Positions 53,918 to 62,769 of a stretch of 64,000 nt of DNA are shown here, piece after piece. Origin of the DNA: Bremerella volcania (GTDB lineage Bacteria; Planctomycetota; Planctomycetia; Pirellulales; Pirellulaceae); the NCBI RefSeq assembly GCF_007748115.1, contig NZ_CP036289.1, forward strand, positions 1,054,001 through 1,118,000, given 5' to 3'. The notes beneath the pieces are model-generated. The model was given only the letters and a program-made list of their open reading frames with translations. It had not been told where the DNA came from and searched no databases. The position numbers and the translations under genes were made by a program. The number at the start of each line of letters is the position of its first letter. Positions within the stretch are counted from its first letter, which is position 1.

Positions 53918-56259
53918 TCTTCTTCGTCGTGTTCGACGGCGTGCGACAGCCCGTGCGGATTGATGATTTCATCGTTGAAACGCTTTTCCAGGCGTTCGCG
54001 GCGATGGTTCTTCACGTGCTGGTAAATCACGGCTGATTGCAGCCACCAGAAGACGGTCACCACATACGCCAGGCACGCCCCAGCAAACGAAATGCTGAGG
54101 TAGCTTGGCGAGAGATAGTGCAGGAAGAAGCCAGTGCCCAGGGCCAGCATCGAAACGACTAGCTTCGATTTGCAGAGCGACTCCCAGCGATTGATCGTCG
54201 CCGAATCGATTGCCGCTTTGGCCGTTTCGTTGGCCAGTTCGCGCAGCTTACGAATGTCGGACGTTTGTTCCGGAGCATAGCGAGACGGGACGAATTCTTC
54301 CCGCGTGATTGGGCGGACAGGCTCCGATTCTTTCGCCGGTTCTGACTGGACGACGGGCTCCGCCGCGGTTGGCTTTGGTTTGGGTGGCGGTTCCGGCTCG
54401 CCCGTCTTGGCTCGCATGCGGGCCAGAAGGCTTTGCATGTAATCGTCGATCGAGATGTCGTCGTCGCTGCCGGTCGAAGGCTTCGGCTCGTCAGCCGGAG
54501 TATCCGCAACCGGCTCATGCGACTCCCATTCCGTTTCTGGTTCCTGGGGAGTTTCTTCTTCCGGGAACTGGAAGTCGGGGAAGCTGGTCAGGCCAGTCAT
54601 TGGATTCGCGGACGGTGCTTCGTCTTCTGCAGGCGACTGTTCTGGAATCTCGTCTTCCGACTCGTCGTACGAAGACTCCTCGGGCATCGTCGGCGACGGC
54701 GTATCCCGGAGAATGCCCATCGAACGCAGGTGATTCATCGCCGACTGCTCTTCCTCGGTCGGTTCTGGTTCTTCGTGGCTGCTCTGCAGGTCGGCCAGGC
54801 GACGTTCGTCTTCCAGCTGGCGACGGATATCCAGGCACTGTTGCCGGGCATCTTCCAACTGGTTCTTCCAATTTTCCTCGATCTCTTTTTGCTGGTTGAT
54901 GGTCTGATGCAGCTCGAGGTTTTGCTGACGCAGTTCCTCGAGTTGAAGCTTCAGATCGTCGCCACGCAGTGTCGCGTCCTCGAGTTGGCTCCGCAGTGTT
55001 TTCAGTTGCGACTCGTACTGGGCAGCTTCTTCTGGGGGCATACCGCTTGGTTGAGCGTTTTGACCATCGACCAGCTGTTGTTCCAGTTCCGCGATTTTGC
55101 GGCTGAGGTCTTCCGAGTGCTGCTGCCGCTGTTCGAGTTCCTGTTGCGTCCAAGCCAGTTCACTCTCGGCGTCTTTGAGCGAGTCACGGCTTTCGTTCAA
55201 TTCACGCGAGGCGTCATCGTAAGCAAGCCGCAACTTGGTCAGTCGCGATGCACCTAGTTCGTCTTCTTCGTTCGACTGGCCGTCAAGCTGCGAAAGCTGC
55301 TTGCGAACGCCGCGCAGGTGGGAAAGAATCGACTTCACGCGGTTCTTGCCGATCTTGCGTGCGGAAATCCAACGCTCGCGCAGACGTTCTTCACGCGATT
55401 GAAGTTCGCTGGTCTGTTCTTTTAGATGTGCGATCAACGCTTCCGACTCTTGCAGGTCGGCCTCGAGACGACGGTGCCGTGCCCGCTCTTCTTCCGTGGC
55501 ATCGGCGTTGGCCGTCAGCTCGCGGCGAATCTCGTTGACTTGATTCTGCTTGATCTCCAACTGTTCGCGCAGCTCTTCCTGAATCGCGTTATTGCTGGTG
55601 ATCAGGTTGCGAACATGATGGAGCAGTAGGCGAGCGCGCTGGTTGTGCCGCTTGCGGCGCTCGGCACGTACCTGCGCGGTTTCTGCTTCCACGGCTTGGG
55701 CGGCATCGCCGGCGTCGGCTTCGCGGGTCAACAGCGAATCGACCATCTGCTGCGTCTTATCGAACTTCGCCTGCAGCTCGCTGAAGGAGTCCTTCTGCTT
55801 GCGGACCACGTCCAATAGACTGCGAATCCGACGATTGGATCGCTTCCGCAGCTTTCGTTGCGACTTCGATTGGTTGGGGGGCGTTGGGGAGGCGGCAGTC
55901 GTTTCGGATTGTTGGTCTTCCAAGACCTCGAAGCTCAAGCTTCCCAGGCTCAAGCGATCACCGATGCGTAGCCAGGCCTCGCTGATCGTATCTCCATTCA
56001 CGCGCGTGTCGCGGGTCCACGACTTCACGATCATGCCACTTGAGCCGCGATAGATCACGCAGTGCTTGGGCTGAACGTCGGCGGCAATCAGGCGCAACTG
56101 GCAATCTGCGGACGATCCGATCAGGCATTTGGGCGCATGGACACGAATGATCTGACCATCACGCTCGGTCCCTTCAATCTTTAAGACCAGCGCCGAGGTC
56201 GACTTTCCGAGAAGTCGAGAATCGTGTTTCGATCGGGGGGCGACGTTGTTTTGGACCAT
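53914..56259 (-). CDS. FHA-domain, coiled-coil, membrane-anchored protein
   Basis: 781 residues. An FHA phosphothreonine-binding domain (about 24-115) has KCLIGSSADCQLRLIAADVQPKHCVIYR and TRVNGDTIS, with conserved Gly, Ser and His. Very long coiled coils (about 135-480) are rich in Gln, Glu, Arg and Leu. A Pro/Glu/Ser-rich low-complexity region follows (about 485-690). A pair of membrane helices lies near the C-terminus (about 700-755, LVVSMLALGTGFFLHYL and ISFAGACLAYVVTVFWWL). It ends basic then acidic. It is probably a membrane scaffold that recruits phosphorylated partners. No kinase is adjacent. Confidence 0.85.
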   Translation of the reverse strand: MVQNNVAPRSKHDSRLLGKSTSALVLKIEGTERDGQIIRVHAPKCLIGSSADCQLRLIAADVQPKHCVIYRGSSGMIVKSWTRDTRVNGDTISEAWLRIGDRLSLGSLSFEVLEDQQSETTAASPTPPNQSKSQRKLRKRSNRRIRSLLDVVRKQKDSFSELQAKFDKTQQMVDSLLTREADAGDAAQAVEAETAQVRAERRKRHNQRARLLLHHVRNLITSNNAIQEELREQLEIKQNQVNEIRRELTANADATEEERARHRRLEADLQESEALIAHLKEQTSELQSREERLRERWISARKIGKNRVKSILSHLRGVRKQLSQLDGQSNEEDELGASRLTKLRLAYDDASRELNESRDSLKDAESELAWTQQELEQRQQHSEDLSRKIAELEQQLVDGQNAQPSGMPPEEAAQYESQLKTLRSQLEDATLRGDDLKLQLEELRQQNLELHQTINQQKEIEENWKNQLEDARQQCLDIRRQLEDERRLADLQSSHEEPEPTEEEQSAMNHLRSMGILRDTPSPTMPEESSYDESEDEIPEQSPAEDEAPSANPMTGLTSFPDFQFPEEETPQEPETEWESHEPVADTPADEPKPSTGSDDDISIDDYMQSLLARMRAKTGEPEPPPKPKPTAAEPVVQSEPAKESEPVRPITREEFVPSRYAPEQTSDIRKLRELANETAKAAIDSATINRWESLCKSKLVVSMLALGTGFFLHYLSPSYLSISFAGACLAYVVTVFWWLQSAVIYQHVKNHRRERLEKRFNDEIINPHGLSHAVEHDEED

Positions 56260-56859
56260 GATATTGCTTGAAAAAGGTAGGGATCCGCTGGCGAATCCGG
56301 GATTGTCGCTGACGCGGCAGTGCTACTACTGCCTGGCGGTTAGCGCCTATTTCGCTAAGGCATATAGGTCACGCAGACGGTAAGGTCAAAGCAGTACCCC
56401 GAGAGAATGGGGCGGTCAAAAAGGGTTCACCCGGTGAATTTTGATAGGTTTCCGACGGCAAAATGACGATGATCGGATTGCGTCTACCGATCGCTTTGCA
56501 AGGATTTCGACCCGCTTTTCACAAGAGGAAAGTGTCTTAAACGTGAAATCGGATTGACTTCTTTGGGGTTACCGGGTGGTACCTGAGAAAGTTAAGTACG
56601 GCGTAAAGTATTTTATAGAAAGCAATTAGATCAATTTGCAGGATTTTGCCAGGGAACGAGAAACAAGGGAAATTTTTCTCGGTTACTGTCCCACAGGCGT
56701 ACTATAGTTGCGTGACGACAAATCAATGAAAGATTTGCCCGCCAAATAGGGGGGCCGAAAACCGCGAACAGAATCGCGAAAAAAGCGGCCCATTCAAATA
56801 CTAGGCAGGGGCGAAACGAATCGCTAAAAATACGACTTTCCTGCTCGTAAGGTGACACC
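56260..56859. other. 600-base intergenic region with no recognised gene
   Basis: The longest empty stretch in the window. It is more AT-rich than its surroundings from about 56480 onward. I saw no ORF with coding character, no tRNA, and no terminator hairpin. A weak TTGACT (near 56551) has a poor -10. The DksA-like gene start is immediately downstream and may use part of it as a regulated leader. Confidence 0.5.
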
Positions 56860-57264
56860 ATGGCACGGTCAAGAGACGAATTTATCAGCAAGATGAAGGA
56901 GATTCTCCTTCGCCGTCGCGACGCCCTGCGTAAGGCGCTCGCCGGGGACTTGAGTCTGCTGAAAGAACTTGAGCAGACATCGGGCGACGTCGTCGACTTC
57001 GCACTCGATTCGGTCCAGGACGAACTCAGTTCGCAGTTGGCCGAAGTTGAAAGCCGTGAGTTGGCGAGCATCGACACCGCACTGGAACAAATCAAAGCCG
57101 GCAAGTACGGGGAATGCGAAGGCTGCAGCGCTACCATTCCGATCGCTCGCCTGCAGGCGCTTCCCTACGCCACTTTGTGCATCAAGTGCCAACGCGAACT
57201 GGAAGAACTCGGCCCCGATGGCGTCAGTTGGGCTCAGACCGACGACACCCAAGCCGTCAACTAA
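56860..57264 (+). CDS. DksA/TraR-family C4-type zinc-finger protein
   Basis: 134 residues. A coiled-coil N-terminal part (about 5-75) has the acidic tip-like motif DVVDFALD. The DksA/TraR zinc finger follows with CEGC and CIKC at about 87 and 107 (YGECEGCSATIPIARLQALPYATLCIKCQ). DksA-type proteins enter the RNA polymerase secondary channel and adjust rRNA and stress transcription with ppGpp. Family members vary, so I do not name it dksA. ATG 56860 with AAGGTGAC upstream. It ends at a good terminator. Confidence 0.92.
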   Translation: MARSRDEFISKMKEILLRRRDALRKALAGDLSLLKELEQTSGDVVDFALDSVQDELSSQLAEVESRELASIDTALEQIKAGKYGECEGCSATIPIARLQALPYATLCIKCQRELEELGPDGVSWAQTDDTQAVN

Positions 57265-57294
57265 CGCACGGCCACTACAATCGGAAAACTTTCT

Positions 57295-57327
57295 ACGGGA
57301 TGAGACCAAAACTCATCCCGTTTTTCT
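57295..57327 (+). terminator. Terminator of the DksA-like gene
   Basis: Perfect stem ACGGGATGAG / CTCATCCCGT with a 7-base loop and TTTTTC following, about 30 bases after the stop codon. Confidence 0.93.
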
Positions 57328-57420
57328 TTTCCTGGTTCCACTGCTAGCACGATCTAACTTGTGTGGTGCGATTCATGATGGGTTGCGTCCCGACGACTCC
57401 CCCGGTTTGGTAGCGATGTT

Positions 57421-58515
57421 ATGAGATATTTCCTTGCTCTTTCGCTTGTCTTCCTGGCTGCTGGTATTTCGGCCGGACAGGACGTCAATTTCATTTCCGC
57501 TGATCGCGCGGCCATGCGGGAAGAGATTCTAGCCGAAGCCGATCTGCTCGAGCGTCAGCTCAACCACCTCAAGCGGGTCGTTAGATACGTACGCCCCTCG
57601 ATCGTGCATATCGAAACGACGATGGCCGGCAACGGGTTCTCGAAGTCGAGCGAAGTCGATGAGGCAGGTGCCGGAATCATCTTCAAGCACGACAAGAGCT
57701 TCTTCGTTCTGACCAATCGCCATGTGATCAACCAGGCACCACTGGAACGGATTCGGATCTATCTGGAAGATGGTCGGCATATTCGCGCCAAGCGCGTGCT
57801 GACTGATCGAGATACCGATGTGGCCGTCGTGGAAGTCGACGCCGATCGTCTGATACCTGCCGAGGTGGGTGACAGTTCCCAGGTGGAAGTCGGTGAGAAA
57901 GTCTTTGCGGTCGGCAGTCCGTTTGGTCTCAGCCAGACGGTCACCTACGGAATCATCAGCGCCGTCGGAAGGCGTAACCTTCAGCTCGGTCGACAAGGTT
58001 TGAAGCTCCAGAACTTTTTTCAGACCGACGCCGCGATCAATCCGGGTAACAGCGGTGGCCCACTGATCAATCTTCGCGGGGAAGTAATCGGGTTGAATAC
58101 GGCGATCGCCAGTAACTCAGGCGGGAATGATGGAATTGGCTTTGCGATTCCCATTCATGCGGCCCTAGGCGTGGCCGAACAACTGATCGAAAAGGGTCAG
58201 GTTGCCAGGGCTTTTTTTGGTGTGCGTATGGATGCCGACTTCGATGCGGCAGCTGCCAAAGAGGTTGGCCTGTTCCGGGCTCGCGGCGCAAAGGTCAGCG
58301 GTGTCACGCCAGGCTCACCTGCGGAGGCCGCGATGATCCAGGTCGGCGACGTCATTACCAAGTTCTACGGCCAGGAAGTGGAAGACGACCTGCAGTTGAT
58401 CAATATCGTCAGCCTGTGTCCGCTGGACGAAGACATTCGTTTCGAGATCTACCGCGACGGTAAGTTCATCGAAAAGACGGTACGCCTGGCGGCTCGTAAC
58501 CGGTTTGAAAGCTAA
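57421..58515 (+). CDS. HtrA/DegP-like S1C serine protease with one PDZ domain
   Basis: 364 residues. A signal peptide covers about residues 1-19 (FLALSLVFLAAGISAGQ). A trypsin-like domain (about 55-245) has the catalytic triad His in VLTNRHVINQ, Asp in DTDVAVVEVD and Ser in NPGNSGGPL. A PDZ domain (about 255-355) has AFFGVRMD and SPAEAAMIQVGDVITKFYGQEV. It is likely a periplasmic quality-control protease. It is shorter than DegP, with only one PDZ domain, as in DegS-like enzymes. It follows the DksA-like gene by 157 bases but has its own start after a terminator. Confidence 0.93.
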   Translation: MRYFLALSLVFLAAGISAGQDVNFISADRAAMREEILAEADLLERQLNHLKRVVRYVRPSIVHIETTMAGNGFSKSSEVDEAGAGIIFKHDKSFFVLTNRHVINQAPLERIRIYLEDGRHIRAKRVLTDRDTDVAVVEVDADRLIPAEVGDSSQVEVGEKVFAVGSPFGLSQTVTYGIISAVGRRNLQLGRQGLKLQNFFQTDAAINPGNSGGPLINLRGEVIGLNTAIASNSGGNDGIGFAIPIHAALGVAEQLIEKGQVARAFFGVRMDADFDAAAAKEVGLFRARGAKVSGVTPGSPAEAAMIQVGDVITKFYGQEVEDDLQLINIVSLCPLDEDIRFEIYRDGKFIEKTVRLAARNRFES

Positions 58516-58529
58516 CGCGAGCGAGGCGA

Positions 58530-59477
58530 CTATCCCGCCGTTTCTTTCACGGCTTCGATAATCCCTCGAATGATGCAGTCCTTCACTCCGGCGGCATCCA
58601 CGCTGGTCATCACTTCCATGTTCGGCGTCCAGGTACGCACGGTTCGCTGATCGAAGATGGTCGCGCCGAGCGTCAGGTCTCCCTGCGTTTCGACGTCGCC
58701 GGCCATCGGAACCGATTCAAAGAGTTCCGGCTGCAGCAAGGCAACCAGCGCGACCGCGTCGTCCAGGCAGATCCCTTCCTGGGCCAGGTGACGCCTGTGA
58801 GAACGGAAGTAGAAGGGCAGAATCTGATTCAGCAGGTCCGTGACCCGTGATTCTTTCTTGGGAATATGATCCAGCAGGTCGATCCCGAAGGTGACCTGGC
58901 TGGTGATATCGAGTGGAACCAGGGTTTTGGTCGTCTTCGAGTGCAGCACGCGACGCGCACTTTCGGCATCGAAATGGCAGTTGAATTCGGCACAGGGAGT
59001 TACGTTGCCGATTCCATTGACCGAACCTCCCGTGATGATGATTTGTCCGACCTGCGAGGCGAACGTGGGGTCGCGCTGCAGGCAGTTGGCGACATTGGTC
59101 ATGGGCCCGAGGCAAAGAATGGTGACTTCGTCGGAAAACGCTCGGACTTCGTCGCTGATCAGTTTGTCGGCCGAATGCGTTTGATGCAGCTTGGCGACGT
59201 CCAGATGGATTTCCGCCAGACCGTCGCTCCCATGCAAGAAGGTCGAATCGACCGGCGGGGCAAGCCTTGGCCCAGGCCCCATGGCAATGCGAGGACGCCG
59301 CGGCGGGTCGAGACACTCGATGAGGGCTTGCAGGTTAGTATACGCTTGGTCGGCGTTGACGTTTCCGGCGGTGGAGGTGATCGCCAGGACGTCCAGACGC
59401 GGATCAAAGAGGGCGATCATGAGCGCGATGGCGTCATCGATGCCGGGATCACAGTCGATAATGACCTTCCTGGACAT
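58530..59477 (-). CDS. Inosine-uridine preferring nucleoside hydrolase family protein
   Basis: 315 residues from ATG 59477 (AGGAGGT upstream). The N-terminal calcium-binding Asp cluster DCDPGIDDA is diagnostic. Further motifs are TSTAGNVNADQAYTN, CLGPMTNVANCL, IITGGSVNGIGN and EFNCHFDAESARRVL. These enzymes split the N-glycosidic bond of nucleosides, yielding ribose and base, for salvage. Convergent with the HtrA-like gene, 14 bases between stop codons. It is not possible to tell purine from pyrimidine preference. Confidence 0.93.
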   Translation of the reverse strand: MSRKVIIDCDPGIDDAIALMIALFDPRLDVLAITSTAGNVNADQAYTNLQALIECLDPPRRPRIAMGPGPRLAPPVDSTFLHGSDGLAEIHLDVAKLHQTHSADKLISDEVRAFSDEVTILCLGPMTNVANCLQRDPTFASQVGQIIITGGSVNGIGNVTPCAEFNCHFDAESARRVLHSKTTKTLVPLDITSQVTFGIDLLDHIPKKESRVTDLLNQILPFYFRSHRRHLAQEGICLDDAVALVALLQPELFESVPMAGDVETQGDLTLGATIFDQRTVRTWTPNMEVMTSVDAAGVKDCIIRGIIEAVKETAG

Positions 59478-59753
59478 AGTGGACGGAACCTCCTGCCTTC
59501 CTGGTGCGTGTTCGTGTGGATGCCGACTTTGGGGGTGTCGTGCCCATTTGCGGCAGGGCATGAATCGTCCAAGTCCGGTTCAACGCGTGCCGAATCAGCA
59601 GCTAATCGGACGGGCCACCTTCGTCGACAACGTCATGTTATAACAGTTTTGACCTCACGCTGGCAGAGACATCGCGGCTAGGACAGGGGTACCGTGGGGA
59701 CTAAAATGACAAATTTCGCATGCGCACCAGGCTAAACCCGGGGAGTTGATCGG

Positions 59754-60767
59754 TTGTCACACTCAGAAGTAATCGCCAAGGTACGGTCCGGGACAGACCT
59801 TTCTCTCGAAGAAATGGCCGCCGCCATCGGTCAAATGATGGAAGGGGCATGGAGCGACGACGACATCGGCTCGTTGCTCTTGGCCTTGAACGACAAGGGG
59901 CCATGCGTCGACGAAATCGCCGGTGCCGCGACCGCCATGCGCAGTCATATGGTCACCATTAAGTCCCCCAGCGAAGATTTCATCGATACCTGCGGCACCG
60001 GGGGGGATCGCAGCGGAACGTTCAATATCAGCACGGCAACCGCCTTGGTTATTGCCGCCGCCGGGGTAACGGTCGCCAAGCATGGCAATCGTAGCGTAAC
60101 CAGCAAATCAGGCAGCGCGGATGTGCTTTCCCGCCTGGGGGTCAACATCGAGGCGGACGTTCCGACGATCGAAAAGTGCCTGAACGAAGTCGGCATCTGT
60201 TTCTGCTTCGCGCCTCTGATGCATGGCTCGATGAAGCATGTGGCCCCAGTGCGAAAGAAGCTGGGCGTCCCGACGATCTTCAATCTGCTGGGTCCCCTAT
60301 GCAATCCAGCGAACGCGCCGTATCAGCTACTGGGTGTCGGCCGGCCGGATTATCGAGAGCTGCTGGCCAGTGCTCTGCAGAAGCTGGGGACGACCAAGGC
60401 GGTGTTTGTGACCGGACGCGATGGCATGGACGAAGTCACGATCAGCGACGTCACCGACGTCACGATCGCTACGCCAGGCGGGTTGGTACCGATTGTCTGG
60501 CAGCCGGAAGAATTCGGCATCCAACGGCAAGGCAAACAGGACATGCTGGTTGATGGGCCAGAGGAAAGCGCGGCCATGATTCGTCGTGTCCTTTCCGGAG
60601 CGAAGGGGGGAGCACGCGACATTGTCGTGATCAACGCCGCCGCTGCGCTGTGGACCATTGGCAAGAATGACTCGCTCAGCGAATGTGCACGACTCGCGGA
60701 AATCGCCATCGATAGTGGAGCGGCCGAGAAGACGCTGGCCAAGCTGGCGGAGGTCAGCTGCGGGTGA
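59754..60767 (+). CDS. trpD: Anthranilate phosphoribosyltransferase
   Basis: 337 residues from TTG 59754, with GGGGAG about 10 bases upstream. The second step of tryptophan synthesis joins anthranilate to PRPP. The glycine-rich PRPP loop is DTCGTGGDRSGTFNIST, followed by AKHGNRSVTSKSGSADVLSRLG, PVRKKLGVPTIFNLLGPLCNPA and FVTGRDGMDEVT. The domain order is usual. The stop codon overlaps the start of the MFS gene (GTGA, 60764-60767). No other trp gene is nearby. Confidence 0.95.
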   Translation: MSHSEVIAKVRSGTDLSLEEMAAAIGQMMEGAWSDDDIGSLLLALNDKGPCVDEIAGAATAMRSHMVTIKSPSEDFIDTCGTGGDRSGTFNISTATALVIAAAGVTVAKHGNRSVTSKSGSADVLSRLGVNIEADVPTIEKCLNEVGICFCFAPLMHGSMKHVAPVRKKLGVPTIFNLLGPLCNPANAPYQLLGVGRPDYRELLASALQKLGTTKAVFVTGRDGMDEVTISDVTDVTIATPGGLVPIVWQPEEFGIQRQGKQDMLVDGPEESAAMIRRVLSGAKGGARDIVVINAAAALWTIGKNDSLSECARLAEIAIDSGAAEKTLAKLAEVSCG

Positions 60768-61969
60768 AGTCAGCAGCAGGTAAGACCTTAGTCATTCTGA
60801 TTCTGGCGGTCTGCGCGGCCCATGCCATGGTGCATGTGCTGGAAGGTTCGCTGCCGTGTGTCGAGCAGTCGATTGCCACGCAGTACGATGTCAGCTCGGC
60901 AACCACCGGCTGGCTGCAAACCGTGTGGCGATTTCCGTGGGGCGTCGGGGCGTTGGCGGCCGGTTGGCTGGTCGATCGCTACGGGGCCAAACGGATGCTG
61001 GCACTTTACTTGATTGGCGGAGGCGTGACCTGTTTCACGTCGATCCTTTTGCCGGGGCTTCCGCTTCTGTTCGCTTCGATGTTTCTGATGGGGGTGATGG
61101 CCAGCATCTATCATCCGGCTGGACTGGCGCTCCTTTCGCATGAGACGACGCCGGATACGCTGCCCAAAACGCTCGGATGGCACGGCGTATTCGGCTCGCT
61201 GGGGATTGGCGGCGTACCGCTGATCGCCGCCGGCGTCCTTTCGATGACCCATTCGTGGCACGCTTTTTATGCGGTGCTGGGGGTGATGTCGATTGCGATC
61301 GGCATGGTGTTCGTCTACCTGACACTCCAGTCACCAGAGCGGGTCTTCTCGAAAGTCGATCAGGCAGCCGCCGACGATCACGGTAACTGGGCCAGCTTTG
61401 GCGTGTTGTTGGTCATGTCGAGCTTGATCGGATTGTCGTATCACGGCGTGATGAGCTTTTTGCCTCGCTTCTTGTCCGACGCCAAGGTCCTCGGGTTTCA
61501 AACCAACGGGGAGATTGGCGGGAACATCCTGGCAGCCAGTTCGCTCATCCTAGGTTGCATTGGCCAATACGCGGCTGGCCAAATGGCTCGTCCGAAGCGG
61601 CTGGAATTTCAATTGATGTTGATTTGTGCCGGGACCGTTCCGTTTTTGATTGGAATGAGCTTTGCCCCCGTGCAGTGGAAGTGGTACTGCGTGGCTGCCT
61701 GGGGGATGATCTTCTTCATGCACCAACCGGTGTTCAATAGTTTGATCGCCAAGTACACGCCCCGTTCGCGACGGAGTCTCTGTTATGGGGTCTCATTCGC
61801 CGTCGGCAATGGGATCGGAGCTATCGCGGCCGGCCTGGTCGGGGAGAACACCCATTTGCAGTCCGCTTACCTGGGATTGGCTGGATGCGCGTCGCTGGCG
61901 GCATTAGCCGGGCTGATTTTATGGGTTCGCGCGACCAGAAACCCTCCGATCGGGCCAGAAAACTCGTGA
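60764..61969 (+). CDS. MFS transporter
   Basis: 401 residues with about 12 hydrophobic segments. Signature loop segments between helices 2 and 3 and around helix 8 are VDRYGAKRMLALYLIGGG and ARPKRLEFQLMLI. The first helices read LVILILAVCAAHAMVHVLEGSLP. The hydrophilic centre (about 200-215, SPERVFSKVDQAAADD) splits two six-helix halves. The substrate is unknown. It is translationally coupled to trpD by a GTGA overlap, so its transport function might relate to aromatic compounds, but this is only positional evidence. Confidence 0.9.
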   Translation: MKSAAGKTLVILILAVCAAHAMVHVLEGSLPCVEQSIATQYDVSSATTGWLQTVWRFPWGVGALAAGWLVDRYGAKRMLALYLIGGGVTCFTSILLPGLPLLFASMFLMGVMASIYHPAGLALLSHETTPDTLPKTLGWHGVFGSLGIGGVPLIAAGVLSMTHSWHAFYAVLGVMSIAIGMVFVYLTLQSPERVFSKVDQAAADDHGNWASFGVLLVMSSLIGLSYHGVMSFLPRFLSDAKVLGFQTNGEIGGNILAASSLILGCIGQYAAGQMARPKRLEFQLMLICAGTVPFLIGMSFAPVQWKWYCVAAWGMIFFMHQPVFNSLIAKYTPRSRRSLCYGVSFAVGNGIGAIAAGLVGENTHLQSAYLGLAGCASLAALAGLILWVRATRNPPIGPENS

Positions 61970-62128
61970 GAACAAAGATTATCCTTTGCTTTCCCGGTCC
62001 GGGTAAGGATAATCGGGGAATCTGAGGAAGGCTGGCTCCATTGACCTCCCTAGTGGTCCTTATCTAACCTTCTAGGGGTTCCAACTTTTTCATTCGTATC
62101 ATCTTGCGATTTCTAGAAAGCCGACTCC

Positions 62129-62524
62129 ATGGCGATCAAATACCATTACTTACGAGTCAAAGACGTGCAAGACGTCGTTGTTGCCGAATTCATCCAGTCT
62201 TCAATCTTGGACGAAACTGCGATCGATCGCGTTGGGAAGGAATTCGAGCAACTAATTTTGGAAGCCGCCACGGCCAAGAAGCTGCTGCTTAACTTTCGTG
62301 CCATCGAATACATGTCGTCGGCCATGATCGGTAAGCTGATTTTGCTGAATAAGAATTGCAAAAATGCGAAGATCAAGTTCAAAGTTTGCAATGTGACCGG
62401 CAATATTCTGGAAGTCTTCCAGATTATGAAGATTGGCAAAGTGATCGACATCCAAAAGGACGAGAAATCCGCCATCGCTGCGTTCAGTGGGCCCTCGATC
62501 GGCAAGTGGTTCGGGCTGAGCTAA
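62129..62524 (+). CDS. STAS-domain anti-sigma factor antagonist-like protein
   Basis: 131 residues. A single STAS domain (about 5-115) has the phospho-acceptor Ser region LLLNFRAIEYMSSAMIGKLILLN, typical of SpoIIAA/RsbV-type proteins. The helix and strand order fits the family, but the C-terminal 15 residues are extra. In partner switching, the unphosphorylated form binds an RsbW-like kinase, and a PP2C phosphatase reactivates it. It is monocistronic. A receiver-HATPase gene (38892) and a PP2C gene (45717) in this window are possible but unproven partners. Confidence 0.9.
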   Translation: MAIKYHYLRVKDVQDVVVAEFIQSSILDETAIDRVGKEFEQLILEAATAKKLLLNFRAIEYMSSAMIGKLILLNKNCKNAKIKFKVCNVTGNILEVFQIMKIGKVIDIQKDEKSAIAAFSGPSIGKWFGLS

Positions 62525-62769
62525 CTACGGCAATCTTCAAGTCGATCCAGTTTGTTTGTCTTGCCGTAGTTTGCATCCGGCAAGGCTGCGTGGGGGGAAT
62601 CTATTTCCACCCTTCGAAAGTTGAATGCTTTTGCTAGCATTGCTGGACTGCCAGTTCGCTCTTAGCGCCGCGTAAGCGTTTGCGTAAGATTCTGCGAACT
62701 TGGACACCATCCGTTTAGAAAGCGTCGAGTTGCCTGTGCGCCAAGCGTACTGTGCAGCTATCAGGGCAC

